DNA of 64,000 nt, from positions 25,280,402-25,344,401 of the forward strand of contig NC_088301.1 of assembly GCF_032854445.1 (NCBI RefSeq). The letters are read 5' to 3'. Below the pieces are notes generated by a model. That model saw only the letters and a list, made by a program, of their open reading frames with translations, searched no databases and was not told where the DNA came from. The stretch comes from Liolophura sinensis (lineage: Eukaryota; Mollusca; Polyplacophora; Chitonida; Chitonidae). Shown piece after piece: positions 22,513 through 34,289 of this stretch (its first letter is position 1; each line of letters starts with the position of its first letter). The translations under genes and the position numbers were made by a program.

Positions 22513-22849
22513 GAACTTGCTGTTAGGCGGCAGCCGAAGTATCAGGGGCTTACCTGAATGTGGAATGACTGGGCTATGTGATGGGAAGGTGGTTTTAACC
22601 TTTGGTTATTCTATTGTGTTGAAAAGCACTATTATCATTAACAGTCCACCACGTCTTGAGAAACCATCAGCTATGAGGAGTTTCTTCAGACTGCATTTTC
22701 TCCTTGCTGAAATTTAATTTTGAACAGGCATTGAAATTGGGTGCCAACATAAAAAGTATCTCATCAAATTCCGAAAAAAAAGATGAAAGAAAAAAAACAA
22801 CAACATTTGAAATGGTTTTGTCGAACAATTACGGGAGACAAGCGAGCGC

Positions 22850-23245
22850 CATGCCGTGAAGGCCGGAAATAATCCGTGTCGAAGCAGCGAATGTTATTCC
22901 GTACACGTTCCTGCTCTATGGTCATTTATCCCGGAGAAGCAGAACAGAACTGTTTCCTCGATAAAACCTTCGCCGCCAAGAATGATTAAACCACAGCGAC
23001 TTCCTTCTCCATGCAGCTGCCTCGGGCTCATCCCCTGCTGCGTCTTCAACTCGTCTCGACGTGTGCCAGTGACAGCGTCTCCGAACACTCCAATCTTCTC
23101 TGAGTTACTTACCCCTGATCGAAATCCCGAGAACCGCAACGATATGTTGAACGCCTCCTTTTTGTCTGAGGTTCGCCATGACAATGTGATCCAGAACACT
23201 GATTATTCTTTCATTCTGGTTTCAGTGTTCTCTGAAAACTAATCT
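22850..23245. other. GC-richer island, open on both strands
   Basis: This roughly 400-bp stretch is visibly less AT-rich than its surroundings and is open in one plus frame (22856-23242, 128 codons) and one minus frame (23199-22894). On the minus strand a strong donor (GGTAAGTAA) lies at about 23118-23110, downstream of ATGs at 23199 and 23179. It could be an exon of an unrecognised gene or an old element. No family is recognised. Confidence 0.25.
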
Positions 23246-24783
23246 GGTCAACTGACAGAACGCTATGTTTTCCGAGTAGTGACAGAAGAGATTATATTAT
23301 TGGTGCAATCTAATAAGTTATAAATCCCAGATTTGTTCCGTTATTCCAACATAATACATTTGCTAGCGTAACGGAAAATTGCGTTGTCAATGACGTAATG
23401 CTGTGTTGCAGTAAAATAAACTGTTCTGTAATACCCCTTAAATTTACTGATCAGTTTTTAGAAAGTAGGCGCAACTAACACTGTCGTTTCTCAGATTGTT
23501 ATACATTTAAGCGAAGAACTTGGTCTCAATGCACAGACAAATATAAAGGCTAATGGATAAATAAAAGGTCTAAGTAATAATTTTCTCCTATTTTGCTACG
23601 CTACGCATGCCCTAATGTGTGTAGATACAAATAGGCAAAAGAACTCCATGGGAGGCGATGATAGATTGGACGCTATATGTTCTTTAGACAGCGCAGGGTT
23701 CCAGAATCGGGGTCTGAAGGATGGATTTTTACGCACCAATAAAAAAAAAACAAGCTATGGATTTTCATTTTCTTATTTGTTCATTCAACGTATTTATAAC
23801 CGAATATTTTTTTAACATTCACAATAATAGGATTTATTGCTAAATCGTAGTACGTGATCCAAGCAGAATGGAGAAAAATCGAAGACAAATAGTTCAGTTT
23901 CATATTCACCTCGCACGAGGTTATTGCACGCAATTGAAAGATAATACAAAAAAGGCGGAAAAGATATTATATGCTGCTCACATATATTTTGACAAGTGAA
24001 CATGTTTGATGTATAATGGCCGTGTCGCTGGACAGAGGCTATAATGCCTCGGGAGGATGGTTAAATTGTGAACATCTATAGGCAGAGTGGCCGAGTTAAC
24101 ACACGGGTGATCCTGGGACGTGTAATATGCTCACGAGGGCATTTGTGATGGATGGCAAGAAGTCTAGGACGATAAGGTTTCCATTTGCCTCTCATTTAAC
24201 AGCCTCTCGCGGGGAGCTCGGTACTTCTATAAGGCATTACCAGTCACTTCTAGCCTCTTCATATCGCACGCTATGAAAGTAAATCATTTCTTGCAGAGGC
24301 CTGCAACCAGATGAATTGGATTCGTGTCAACATTCACATCGGAACATCCGAGAAAAATTAATCCCAAGCGAGCAATGGAATTGGACAAGACATGCCACTT
24401 AGGACATGCTCTCATGGCCTGAGTTAGTATACGGTTTACTATGGTGTACTGACTATGCGCTCTTTTTAAACAGATTATTTGGCAAAGGTGACTTAAATTT
24501 CCCAAAGTGCCTGTATGCGTCATGATTTTTTTTTTCGTGCTTTTCTCTAAAAGGGGATACAATCTTTTAGGTACAAAATCCTGGGATTGGACACAATAGC
24601 TCCTTTCCTTAATTAGCAGAAGGTCCATGGGCGCCGACAGAAGGCCTTCCATAACTTCAATAACAGCCTTCGTTACATTCCATAACAGTAACTTTCTGCT
24701 TCTTAATGTATTGCCCGGTGTCCGAAACAAAATCTTGTATGAATCTTGTACAAGACTCAACGCGCTTTTCTTCTTAATATAAT

Positions 24784-24978
24784 ATAAGTTAAGAGGCCGG
24801 CATGAAAGACCATTGGGATCACAGGTTCGAATCCAGCACACCTTTTAGCCAGAAGGTATGTTAGATGCCTAGTGAAGGGCGGTGATTTGAGTGGATACAT
24901 TGTGGTTTCCTCTACCTGTAAACTTAACTGAAACTTAACTGTAAACGTTCTGAGTATGGAGTTATAACTCAATCACAA
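24784..24978 (+). mobile_element. tRNA-derived SINE, variant subfamily
   Basis: A B-box-like GGTTCGAATCC at 24824-24834 is preceded by AGAGGCCGGCATGAAAGACC. The 3' end (TTCTGAGTATGGAGTTATAA, then CTCAATCAC) resembles the SINE-A end. A 185-codon minus-strand frame at 24284-24841 begins inside this element and is not taken as a gene. Confidence 0.5.
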
Positions 24979-25867
24979 AAAAATGGATACATTGATTTAT
25001 TCTGTTGATTGCGTTGGTCACCGTGTTCTCAGGAGGCATATAAAGCTGATTGTATCGCTTGTGATTGTACACTTTATTGAGAGTCCACAGATACACACTT
25101 TTGCACATGTTATCGCAAATAACGGTAAGAGTGATTGATGGTTCCATTGATCAGATGACGATAAATCGATTACAATCCATCAAGTGTATACAGCGATAGT
25201 AATTAATCAAGAGAACACGTATTCGTAACACTTCCGTGCCCATGAAGACTTGTATTAACGCCATACTTGATGTAGCGCTGTCATCGCTCATCCATTCTGG
25301 GTGGATTCTTTGGATTTATGTTCATAGATGTACCCAAGAATATTTCCCTCACACGATAGCAGTCGTACATATTAGAGTAGGAAACTCGTAAAGGCATTAT
25401 TGGCAAAGAAAACTCTAAAATGAAGTATATATCAAATGAAAGACTCTGCATTAAACACTGTCCTGGAAAAGAGATCGATTCTTTTAATTATAAGTTTTCG
25501 AAACCAATGAAATGCTTTAAAAAATATTCGGTTATTTGCTGTCTGTTGAGACCCTGTGGGTATCAAGAACATCACATCCATGCCTTTTGCTTCATATTCT
25601 TCGTTTGAAGATCACAGGCAAATTCGTTCATAGATCTGTATGTCTTTGCATTTTGAAAGCAGAAGTCTAGCAGTTTGTTTGTGTTAAGTGTCAACTATAT
25701 TCTCGGACAATGTTCAATGGTATTTCATCTGAAATATGTCATGTGCTTCCTATTTGTGTTGTCTTCATCGCATTCACGGTGTACCCGAGAAAAATGTAAG
25801 CCCTATAGTCTATATATTTCTGGTGGCATCAGAAAAATCTGCAAGGACGAACATTAGGTAGCATGAA

Positions 25868-26072
25868 GATTCAAACAAGCAACCTCACTGGTCCAGGATG
25901 AACGGTCGGTTGCAGGTAAATTAGAACAAGCGATCTCATTGGTCAAGGGAGAACAATCATAGATTCAAACAAGCGACCTCACGACCTCACTGGTCACGGG
26001 GGGAACGATCTGTTGTGGGTAAATTGGAACAAGCGACTTCATTTGTCAAATGAGAAAAATCTGTGATAGGGT
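25868..26072. repeat. About 50-bp tandem repeat, four units
   Basis: Units contain AACAAGCGACCTCACTGGTCA, then a GAACGATC-like stretch and GGTAAATTGGAACAAGCGA. A G run follows at 26089-26101. Confidence 0.8.
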
Positions 26073-26101
26073 GTGTGTGTGTAGGGTAGGGGGGGGGGGG
26101 G

Positions 26102-28000
26102 TTAGTCTGAGGTCTATCAGTTTAGATCGGCTCCCAAGGGCAAGAGGAATGAACAACTGTACGGTACAGATAATACACAGCTTGGACCTTTAGTCAGGAT
26201 AGGTTTCTTATTACTCAAACATAGATCTTCATTGCAAGGGAAACAACCCTATGGATATATCAACACTAAAGAAGACAGCACTAAATAAGTATGTCTGCAC
26301 TGGGACCTCACTGGGACCTCATAGGGATCTCAATGGGACTGATAAAAAATGCATTATATTCAATCATCAGGCATACATTATATGATACATTATGATACTA
26401 TATAAAATATATTTGTCAACACTATTAACACATAGAAATATATCTCGAAAATTACTAACACACTATAGGTCATAGATCTTCAATACTGAGAAACAAGTCC
26501 CGAAACGAAAAGTTAACACCAACTTTGATAGATTTCTTGATTGTTATGGAATGTATGGAGAGTAACGATAAAATGGTATGTATGTGGAAACGTTTTGTTT
26601 CATTTCCTCTTTTAGCACATTAAAGTCGTTGGCTGAATGGTCATAATAAAATAACAGTTTTTCGGACAACGGGGAACAGAGCTAGGTGGGGAAAAAAACG
26701 AAAAAGAAATAAGCCAAATGTAAATTCGACAAAAGAGAAATAAAGAGATATCGTACAGTTTCAGAATTGGTTAATACACCGGGTTTGTATTGATTGGTTT
26801 TCGGGTAATTTATTACAGGTTGTGAGCTGTGTACTCCACATCTGGGCGGCACGTAAACTCGATCACCGATGTAATTTAACACAACATTATCGGTCAGTTA
26901 GAGCGCTCACGTTTAATTTGTGCCAGCGCTGCTTAGAATGAGTCATCAATGCTCGTTGGAAAAGCTGAGAGGGATGTGTTTTTATTTTACATTTTTTTAT
27001 GTATTTTTTTCTTGCCAATTGAAGACAGAGGAGGACAAAGCCACGTTAAGGAAAAGCTTCGGTCTGATCTAAATTGATCTGCAACCAGCAGCAGTATATC
27101 AGGTCGTAGTGACATTTGTAGAGAATGAGTGTTGAAGGTGTCGGTGTATTGACAGCTATACGCATCAACACGTCGACTTGACCGAAACTACAACGGAATG
27201 CATTCGTTCTTAATACATCCTTATTCCGCATCTGAAGAGAAACGAGTGCAGCGGGGTTATGAAGCGCAGGCTCTGATCGTGTCTTTGACATCTTCTTAGG
27301 CTATAAGCTTTCCTGAATGGACGGATGGGATCATTCCGTGCATAAAGGGGTGATTCGATAATCCTGTGAAATTCTTCCTGCACTAATGGATTGGGACCTA
27401 ATATAAATTACGGAATACCAAAACCCTGTAGACGTAAACACCATGTACTTCAATTTGCGTAGCTTGAGTTAAAAAAAAATATACCATTCGGTAGTATAAA
27501 GGCCAAGGAAAAGGAAGAAAAAGTATTACATTCTGAAAAATTTTAAAGTTATAAGCCTAACAGCCAGAAAAATGTTCTTAGGCAGAAAATCTAATGTATA
27601 TCTATAGCTGATTTCCTGACAAGGATGTTCTAGTAGTGCTGATGAGGCGTTTCAATCACGAAGGATATAACTAGATACTAATTAGATTTGTCTATATTTA
27701 TATATTTCATAACTGAAATATTTGGCGTGTATGTGTTCATATCTTATGCGTGTGTGATTTCTACATTTTAGTAAGGATTGTGATGCACGTTTATGATAAA
27801 ATTAACTTTCCTGAGTAAGCCTTTGATATACTGATATATCTTGTAGTTGTTGAATAATTACAAATTCTTAATTTCGTAACGATCGAGTCTCTAAATACTT
27901 CTTGCAATCACCTTTTTACAAATATGTCTATCCGATAGGACAGATTGAATATCAAGTGCATTATCGAAAAATGGTGTTTTTTTAGCTAAATATATATGTA
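26102..28000. other. Gene-free stretch
   Basis: Only short frames. A small repeat of CTGGGACCTCA occurs near 26300-26330. Nothing else was recognised. Confidence 0.35.
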
Positions 28001-28004
28001 TGTG

Positions 28005-28250
28005 TGTATGTATGTATACTTGGGGTTTCACGTTGTACTTAATACGTTTCCAGCCATATGAGGACTAGGCGTCACTGAATGTGTGTACATACACTGTGTC
28101 TTCTTGAGGCAAGGCGAATCCATGCCGCTAACGTTCTGCCGCCTCTGAAGTATCATGCCAAAGACATGACACCCCATCTAGTCACATTATACTCATATCG
28201 GGTCGACCAGACCTGTCTCCTTGCTCCAAGCTCTAAGTTCTGTTTAACTA
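28005..28250 (-). mobile_element. SINE-B copy
   Basis: The tail side (TATGTATG repeats, then TTTCACGTTGTACTTAATAC) is at the left. AGTATCATGCCAAAGACATG and CACCCCATCTAGTCACATTA are the reverse of the body seen at 9510-9850. Confidence 0.7.
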
Positions 28251-29141
28251 AATAAAATCCAAACAGGAAAAAATATTAAAGCAATGTATTTAAAAAATGA
28301 ATGAGATCAAGTTGACAACTGGGGGTACAAGAAGGTGCTTGTGTGCCAAATTAAAACAGATTGATTTAATTAGACACATCCACCCATGGACAGGTGCAAA
28401 CCAAAATGCCTCCATTGCAATTCATTGTAAATATGAAATAGTTAGACTCTCCGTTCAAAATACTACAAAAAACACAGGACAGCAGTGAAAGAAATGAAAA
28501 CCTATCGAATTTTGCACCTCCCCTTAATTCGAAAGAGGTTAATTTATACAATCTTAGCGTAAAGCAGTTTGTTCTCTCTTGTGTTCAAATCACATGGCCA
28601 AGGTGTAGTCTTTTGCCTTCAGGCACTTACTCCATAGTCGTTCCAGACTTCAGTGCAGTGTGTTAAGAATGGCATATAATTACGATGCAATGAACAAAAA
28701 CCCAGTATGACCTGTAACTATGTTATACATTCTGAGAGCTTTTTTCATCTTGTAGAGCGGTACTTTCAGGTTTGTTTGGAAGGTATAGAATGATATTCTT
28801 TTGGGAAAATGTTTCAGCTCCAAAGGTCATAATTTATTACATATATCTGGCCGTAAAATGTACTTTTTGGCGCGAAACTTTAGGTCAGTTACCAAGCATC
28901 TGTAGGCTCACAAACTGCCAAAAGAGCCTGTTTGTTTCCAAGCATTACCATTGTCTGTGAGGAACTGTTTATCGCTGTACGTATAAGATATTTCCCCTAC
29001 ATACAAGCCGGGGTTTATTATTATTTTTTTCTCTCCCAAGAGATTAAAGGGATTTACTACAACATATGCACGTGTTTGTTGGTGTAAATATCTTTTGGTG
29101 AATACGTCATGCCAAACAGCATATGTAAAAACCCACCACTT

Positions 29142-29240
29142 TACACTGTAAAAACTAATCTGTTAAATTTGATGTAACATCATAACATGTAACATAATAT
29201 TCTGTTATGGACAACACAATACAGCAGTAAACTGTAGTGT
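29142..29240. mobile_element. Small palindromic element with TACACT ends
   Basis: Begins TACACTGTAAAAACT and ends with the reverse complement of TACACTACAGTTTACTG. The interior has CTGTTA/TAACA motifs resembling the MITE at 16331-16566. Confidence 0.5.
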
Positions 29241-30145
29241 ATAATATAATAGTTTGTTTAGCAATAACGTGATATGCTCCTCCATCATTCAGAAAGCATT
29301 GTATTCTGTCAATTCAACAAATCCGTTTTTAGAGTGTATATCACAGAAATACGCGTTGCCTTCGCCTGAGTGCCCGGAGCGAATACCCTTGAATGAAGCT
29401 TCGCTCTTACGAGGTTTATTTTTCCGAACGTTTGTTTGTAGCTCGGCTGGCTGTGAAGCATCCATGGTATATCCGGTATTGGCAAAATTTGCGGGAGAAA
29501 CGGATGCATCCTGATCCGTTAAGGCTTGCATTCTAACAAATGGAAGAGAATAGCTGCTGGTGGTATAACCAGATTTTCACCTTCAAACCAAGAAATATAT
29601 ATTTATTTGTTTGATTCTTGCTTAAGGCATGTTATTCAGCTTTCTACGATGGCGGTAAGCTTTTTAGGAAACAGTGTTTCCCACCCACATCCCACATGTG
29701 ATGTACACAGATATAAATAAAAAAGAAAACAGAACATCCAGTAGAAGATGACAGAGCCCATTGATGAAACAGACCATAACAAGGACTGTGGCACAAAATG
29801 GATCGCACATGAACTACACTCTAAAGAAATTGCGAGTCTAGTTTTCATTACGTTTGGGAAGGCAATGGCCATTGCATTGTTAGCAGAGGTGCTTGCTATG
29901 TTAATACATATGGGGCCGTGTAAAAACACAGACACGTCTGCTTAGCGTGGATAAAATTCCCCCTCGCATTTATTTTCTGTTTCCTCAAAAGAATATTAAA
30001 AACACTAGCCAGCACAAAGAAATGTGTGAAATCCTCGTGGATATATTTTTATTTTTCATTCCGAAACCCGCTTTCCATTAGGGAATTAGACACGGACGCA
30101 TATCCTACATGGGTGGTATCGGCAGGTCAGGATTTACCCTTATCT

Positions 30146-30170
30146 CTTCCCCCCCCCCCCCCCCCCCCCC
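30146..30170. repeat. Poly-C run
   Basis: More than 20 consecutive C residues inside a stretch otherwise shared with 36235-36420. The run is absent from that second copy. Confidence 0.95.
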
Positions 30171-30421
30171 CGGAGTAATTCTCACACCCAGTTAACACGT
30201 CTTGATCTGTGTTTAGAATACTAACACGTCTGGCCAACACGTCCTAACTGAATATAAAATGTGGACAGAGGTATGCGTGAGGATTTATCACTATGAGCTT
30301 AGATACATTCACATTATCTCGCTTTGTGTTACGTGTTACTGCATGAGTTTCTTGATGAATGGCATATAATAAACAAAAGGACAAGAAAGACGTACACCTT
30401 GTCAGATAAATGAATAAAAAG

Positions 30422-30795
30422 CGATGAATACATCTGTGCACTAATGAAAAAAGAGCTATGAATACATCTGTGGACAAATGGATAAATAACTATGAATACA
30501 TCTGTGGACAAATGGATGAAAAGCTATGAATATATCTGTGCACAAATGGATAAACAGTTTTGAATACATCTGTGGACAAATGGATGAAAAGCTATGAATA
30601 TATCTGTGCACAAATGGATAAACAGTTTTGAATACATCTGTGGACAAATTGATGAAAAGCTATGAATATATCTGTGCACAAATGGATAAACAGTTTTGAA
30701 TACATCTGTGGACAAATGGATAAAAAGCTATGAATATATACATGCACAAATGGATAAAGAGCTTTGAATACATCTGTGCACAAATGGATTAAAAG
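30422..30795. repeat. 34-bp minisatellite with 68-bp higher-order period
   Basis: Alternating 34-bp units carry TGAATACATCTGTGGACAAA or TGAATATATCTGTGCACAAA, followed by TGGATAAACAGTTT or TGGATGAAAAGCTA. About eleven units are present. Because 34 is not a multiple of three, all minus-strand frames read similar repetitive peptides, which are artefacts. Confidence 0.95.
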
Positions 30796-31917
30796 GATGA
30801 AACATCCATGTATGCGGTCAATAATACGTAACAGCACGAACTTATGTATTTACATCTTCCAATGTTGCAAAAAATCTTCCTCTGTGGCAGTGTAAGCCTT
30901 GCCTCAAAGGTGCATATCTGTACTGATCATTCTTTACAGCGATGGGACGATCAAGGTGGTTGTCTTGTTTACAGAATCTCTAACAAGGTTAAGTAAAGTT
31001 TATTTGAAAAATCAGCTCTGACAGAAGATAAATCGATAGACATCGATCGTCTCCAGAGAAATATTAAAACATTAATAATTATAAAATAACACCAGAATGT
31101 TCCCGAGAGAAATAACCGATGATATACTTAAGCAGTACACTAGACAACCGGTGCCATCTAAATCAAGACCTAACCTAAGCAACCAATCTCTAAATGCTAC
31201 AAATCAACCAGAAAAAAGGAGTATTATAAAGCAAGATAATGGAAACCAAAAATGAATTTCCAACGCTGCTTAACAGCTCTTAAAGCATAATTTTTCTTGT
31301 CTTTGTTAATCCTTTTGAGATCGGCCAAAAGCAAAAAGTGACCTACTTTATATATGTCAATAGTTATTTCAGCTTTTTACGCCAAAGTAAGTGGAAATAC
31401 GTCGTGATTTATACTCGGATGTTGTCGTCCCAGAAGGAAATCATAAAAGAGGTTCATTGTTAGATTAATGTTATGGACATAACCATAAAGTGAGAGATCA
31501 TCTAGCAATGACAGAAGACATGAATGCAGGGAACTAAGAAATTGTTCTTTCAGCCTTTGATCAAATTCCGCGCTATGTTTACGTTTCACTTTTCGCCCTT
31601 CATGATCAGCAGAGGATCGGCAAGTCCTGCACATGAAATCAATATATAATACGGTCTTACTGCCCACGGCAGCCCCTGATGTTACCGTATATCGATTTGC
31701 GATGGCGAAAAGTTGGCGTTGTACGGCTTCCATATAGATGCCATATAGATGAAACACTTTGTCACAAGTGAATATTGTTGTTACAGCTTGATTCACAGTG
31801 TGTTTATAAATAAAGATTTACATCATTTAGTGATGGTTTGTGTCACGTGCACAGACAAACAACGTATATGACACTATCTAGACGTTCTCGACAAGGTGTG
31901 ATGCATAAATACTCTAG

Positions 31918-32500
31918 TATATCGGGTGGGCATAAAAAATGGGCCTTACTTTCATGCTGCATTGCTCCATTATTCTTTGTTCAAATCTTTCAAACTTTAC
32001 ACATTCAAATAGCATGATTTTGTTAATATACTGAGGTCATAGCTTGAGTAGTCTGTACACAGGGTTAAAATGAAAACATAGCCTCAAAAACGCACGTTCC
32101 GGTGACCCACATTGCATTACCTGTCGGGTGTCATGAGTAGAGCGCGCGCTGCTCATGTGTGACACGCATCAAATACTGCTACTCTTAAGGAGATTCAGGA
32201 CTCAGTAAGTTCATGGAAGAAACGCTTCCGCGGCGTCTCCAATATGGAGGACTAATTGATCACCTTTTCAAGTAAAACAAGGTAGAACATCATTTTGAAT
32301 TGTCCGAAACATGCGTTTTTGACTCGCATTTTGATTTTTGTCCCGTAAACAGAAATTTTAAAGGATGAAATTGAAGTTTGGTCTGTATACTTAGGACATA
32401 ATGGCTTTTGAGTGTGTAAATTTTTAGAAGCTAACGTAAGAGGGTTTCGGAGATATTGAGTGCCAAAGTACGGCCCATTTTTTTATGCCCACTCGATATA
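31918..32500. mobile_element. MITE with about 36-bp TIRs and TA-rich ends
   Basis: The left end has TATATCGGGTGGGCATAAAA then AATGGGCC and TACTTT. The right end is its reverse complement with one substitution, one extra A and one further difference. Ends of TATATCG type and a TA context suggest a Tc1/mariner-like non-autonomous element. The 583-bp element has no coding capacity. Confidence 0.75.
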
Positions 32501-32735
32501 TCTCTATGGACGGACGATACAGCTTAAAGGCCATGCGGTAAACCGCGTTTCTAGGCCTATTGGCCTACATCATACGTTCTACATAGAACCCAGTATAAAT
32601 AGCTGTATACAAAGTATCCTGAAACCACAGCAAAGAACCCCAATGGAGCATTACACTTTTAAACTATAGAGTAAAATGGGCCTACTATGAGGATGGATTT
32701 ACGCCCAAAAGAGTAGTATACTTTCACGTATACCA

Positions 32736-33020
32736 TTGTAAATAATCAGTTAACTCCATTGTAAATTAACAAAATCTACATACCTACCAAGAAAGATTGC
32801 TGTACATTTACAGCAAAGTGCACTGTAAATGGTCAAACCGCTACAGTTTTACAGATAATGCTGTAAATATACATCGACTAGAGTAAAATTACACCACATA
32901 GGTGCAGACCTGCGCTGGAAATGGTTTGTAAAATATTTACAACATGGTTTACTGTAACAATATACAATGCTTCAGGCTGTAAATTTGGATTCAATTCTTA
33001 CAGTGTAGTTTACACTGTTA
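32736..33020. repeat. TGTAAAT/ATTTACA-rich palindromic region
   Basis: CTGTAAAT or its reverse complement occurs repeatedly on both strands (about 32814, 32830, 32870, 32935, 32980), and TTACAGTGTAG marks the right end. It looks like nested small palindromic elements of the TACACTGTAA type. Confidence 0.45.
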
Positions 33021-34285
33021 AACACCTACACAATCATTCCTTTCCGATAAGATTCGTTGGTATTTGATGTCTTCTTAAGTGTTAAAACTCAACCAATGTT
33101 TAATTGTTATGTCTTTAATATTGAATTAACAAATGGGATTGTTTTAATACGTTTAATAAACAAATAAGATTAAATGTGACGACATTACAGCACTCTCAAT
33201 ATTTCAAGACAAGCGAAGACTAATCAATTAGGTGGGACAGCTGGGACACCTATTGAAATCGTTCGTCTTTTTATTATTTTTTCCGTTGTTTTGAAAGCTT
33301 TTTGCAAGCTTTAAAAGAAAAAGTTTTGCTTGGATGATGTTGAAATTTGTTGGTTTCAGGAACAAGGTTACGAGGCAAATTTTGGGTAACTTTGGTCACA
33401 TGACATGGCATCCATCTCGGTTTTTTTTATCAAAACCTTTAAAAATCTTTATCTCTAGAACCAAGTAGCGGATTCTTCTGAAATTTGATATATTTGTTGA
33501 GTGATCCCAGTTAGAACAAGATTGAAAAAATCTTGGACATGCATTGATAAAATGGAAGCTCGTCAATGGTGGAACTGTGACGTCATAAAAAGTGTCTAAG
33601 TTTGATAATGTGTTCATGTTTTCTGGTGTATTTGTATTTTATTCCGAATGTGCTTTCGGATTTTGCCTATCTTTGAGATATGATCCAAAACATTCAGTTA
33701 GGTAATTTCAATGGCCTGTAACTGAAAACTACGACAGCTAAAAATCTGAGGCTTGCATCAGATGGTAGCCCAAGACGTGTAGTTTCTACTACGTGTCAAC
33801 GGATATGAGCTACGATAAATAGCTTTCTCCCGAGAAATGTTTAACTGACGCCACCCTACTTCAGAAATAGAAATGTAAGCCTGTGCATTTAACATAGATT
33901 TCGGAGGTAACTGTGTATTACTATACATATGCTGCAGGTAACTTGCCACATAGGTCGGCCGCCAAGGTCGACATAGGTCGAACCGAGAAATGATCAACTT
34001 TCCCTCCTCTCCAAAGCTATCAACGGAAAATTTTGAATGTTCACAGGTAAGCCAGCCATGTTCGCAATGTACCATGGGTAATTCTCGTTTTTTGCTCTTT
34101 TATATATATTTTTATATATGTTTTATACTGGATTTTGTACTGGATAGATCTTGGATGACCACTGCAGGATGAATCCGAATTCATGAACCTATTTTAACGT
34201 GTACGTACAAAACACATGTTTGTACATCATGTAAATATCTTCCGACATAAACTGAGATGTTTCCACAATGGACATCACTATATAT
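33021..34285. other. Gene-free stretch
   Basis: No recognisable gene, array or element was seen. The minus frame at 34075-33758 has no family resemblance. Confidence 0.35.
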
Positions 34286-34289
34286 GATG

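Larger units (their letters stand above)
30110..31800 (+). repeat. Dispersed repeat, copy A
   Basis: Two blocks recur elsewhere. Block x (about 30110-30300; TCGGCAGGTC, GTTTAGAATACTAACACGTC) also occurs at 36235-36420 and, reversed, at 37545-37660. Block y (about 30861-31560; TGTTGCAAAAAATCTTCCTC, CAAGGTGGTTGTCTTGTTTA) also occurs at 35275-35930 and 41776-42500 and, reversed, at 37815-38490. The 34-bp minisatellite lies between the blocks. A 139-codon minus-strand frame (31796-31377) falls in this copy but is not kept in the other copies. Confidence 0.8.

Noticed and set aside
24284..24841. 185-codon minus-strand open frame
   Set aside because: Its first residues are translated from a tRNA-derived SINE and the rest shows no domain, no splice context and ordinary AT-rich composition.
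29636..29945. Overlapping frames on both strands, one with a hydrophobic segment
   Set aside because: No family resemblance, no clear splice sites, and neither strand is favoured.
30456..30837. Overlapping frames encoding Ser/Ile/Phe/His-rich repeated peptides
   Set aside because: They are by-products of a 34-bp minisatellite that is open in several minus-strand frames.
31377..31796. 139-codon minus-strand open frame
   Set aside because: It lies in a dispersed repeat, has no recognised domain, and the matching parts of the other copies (35.8, 37.9 and 42.3 kb) do not keep the frame.
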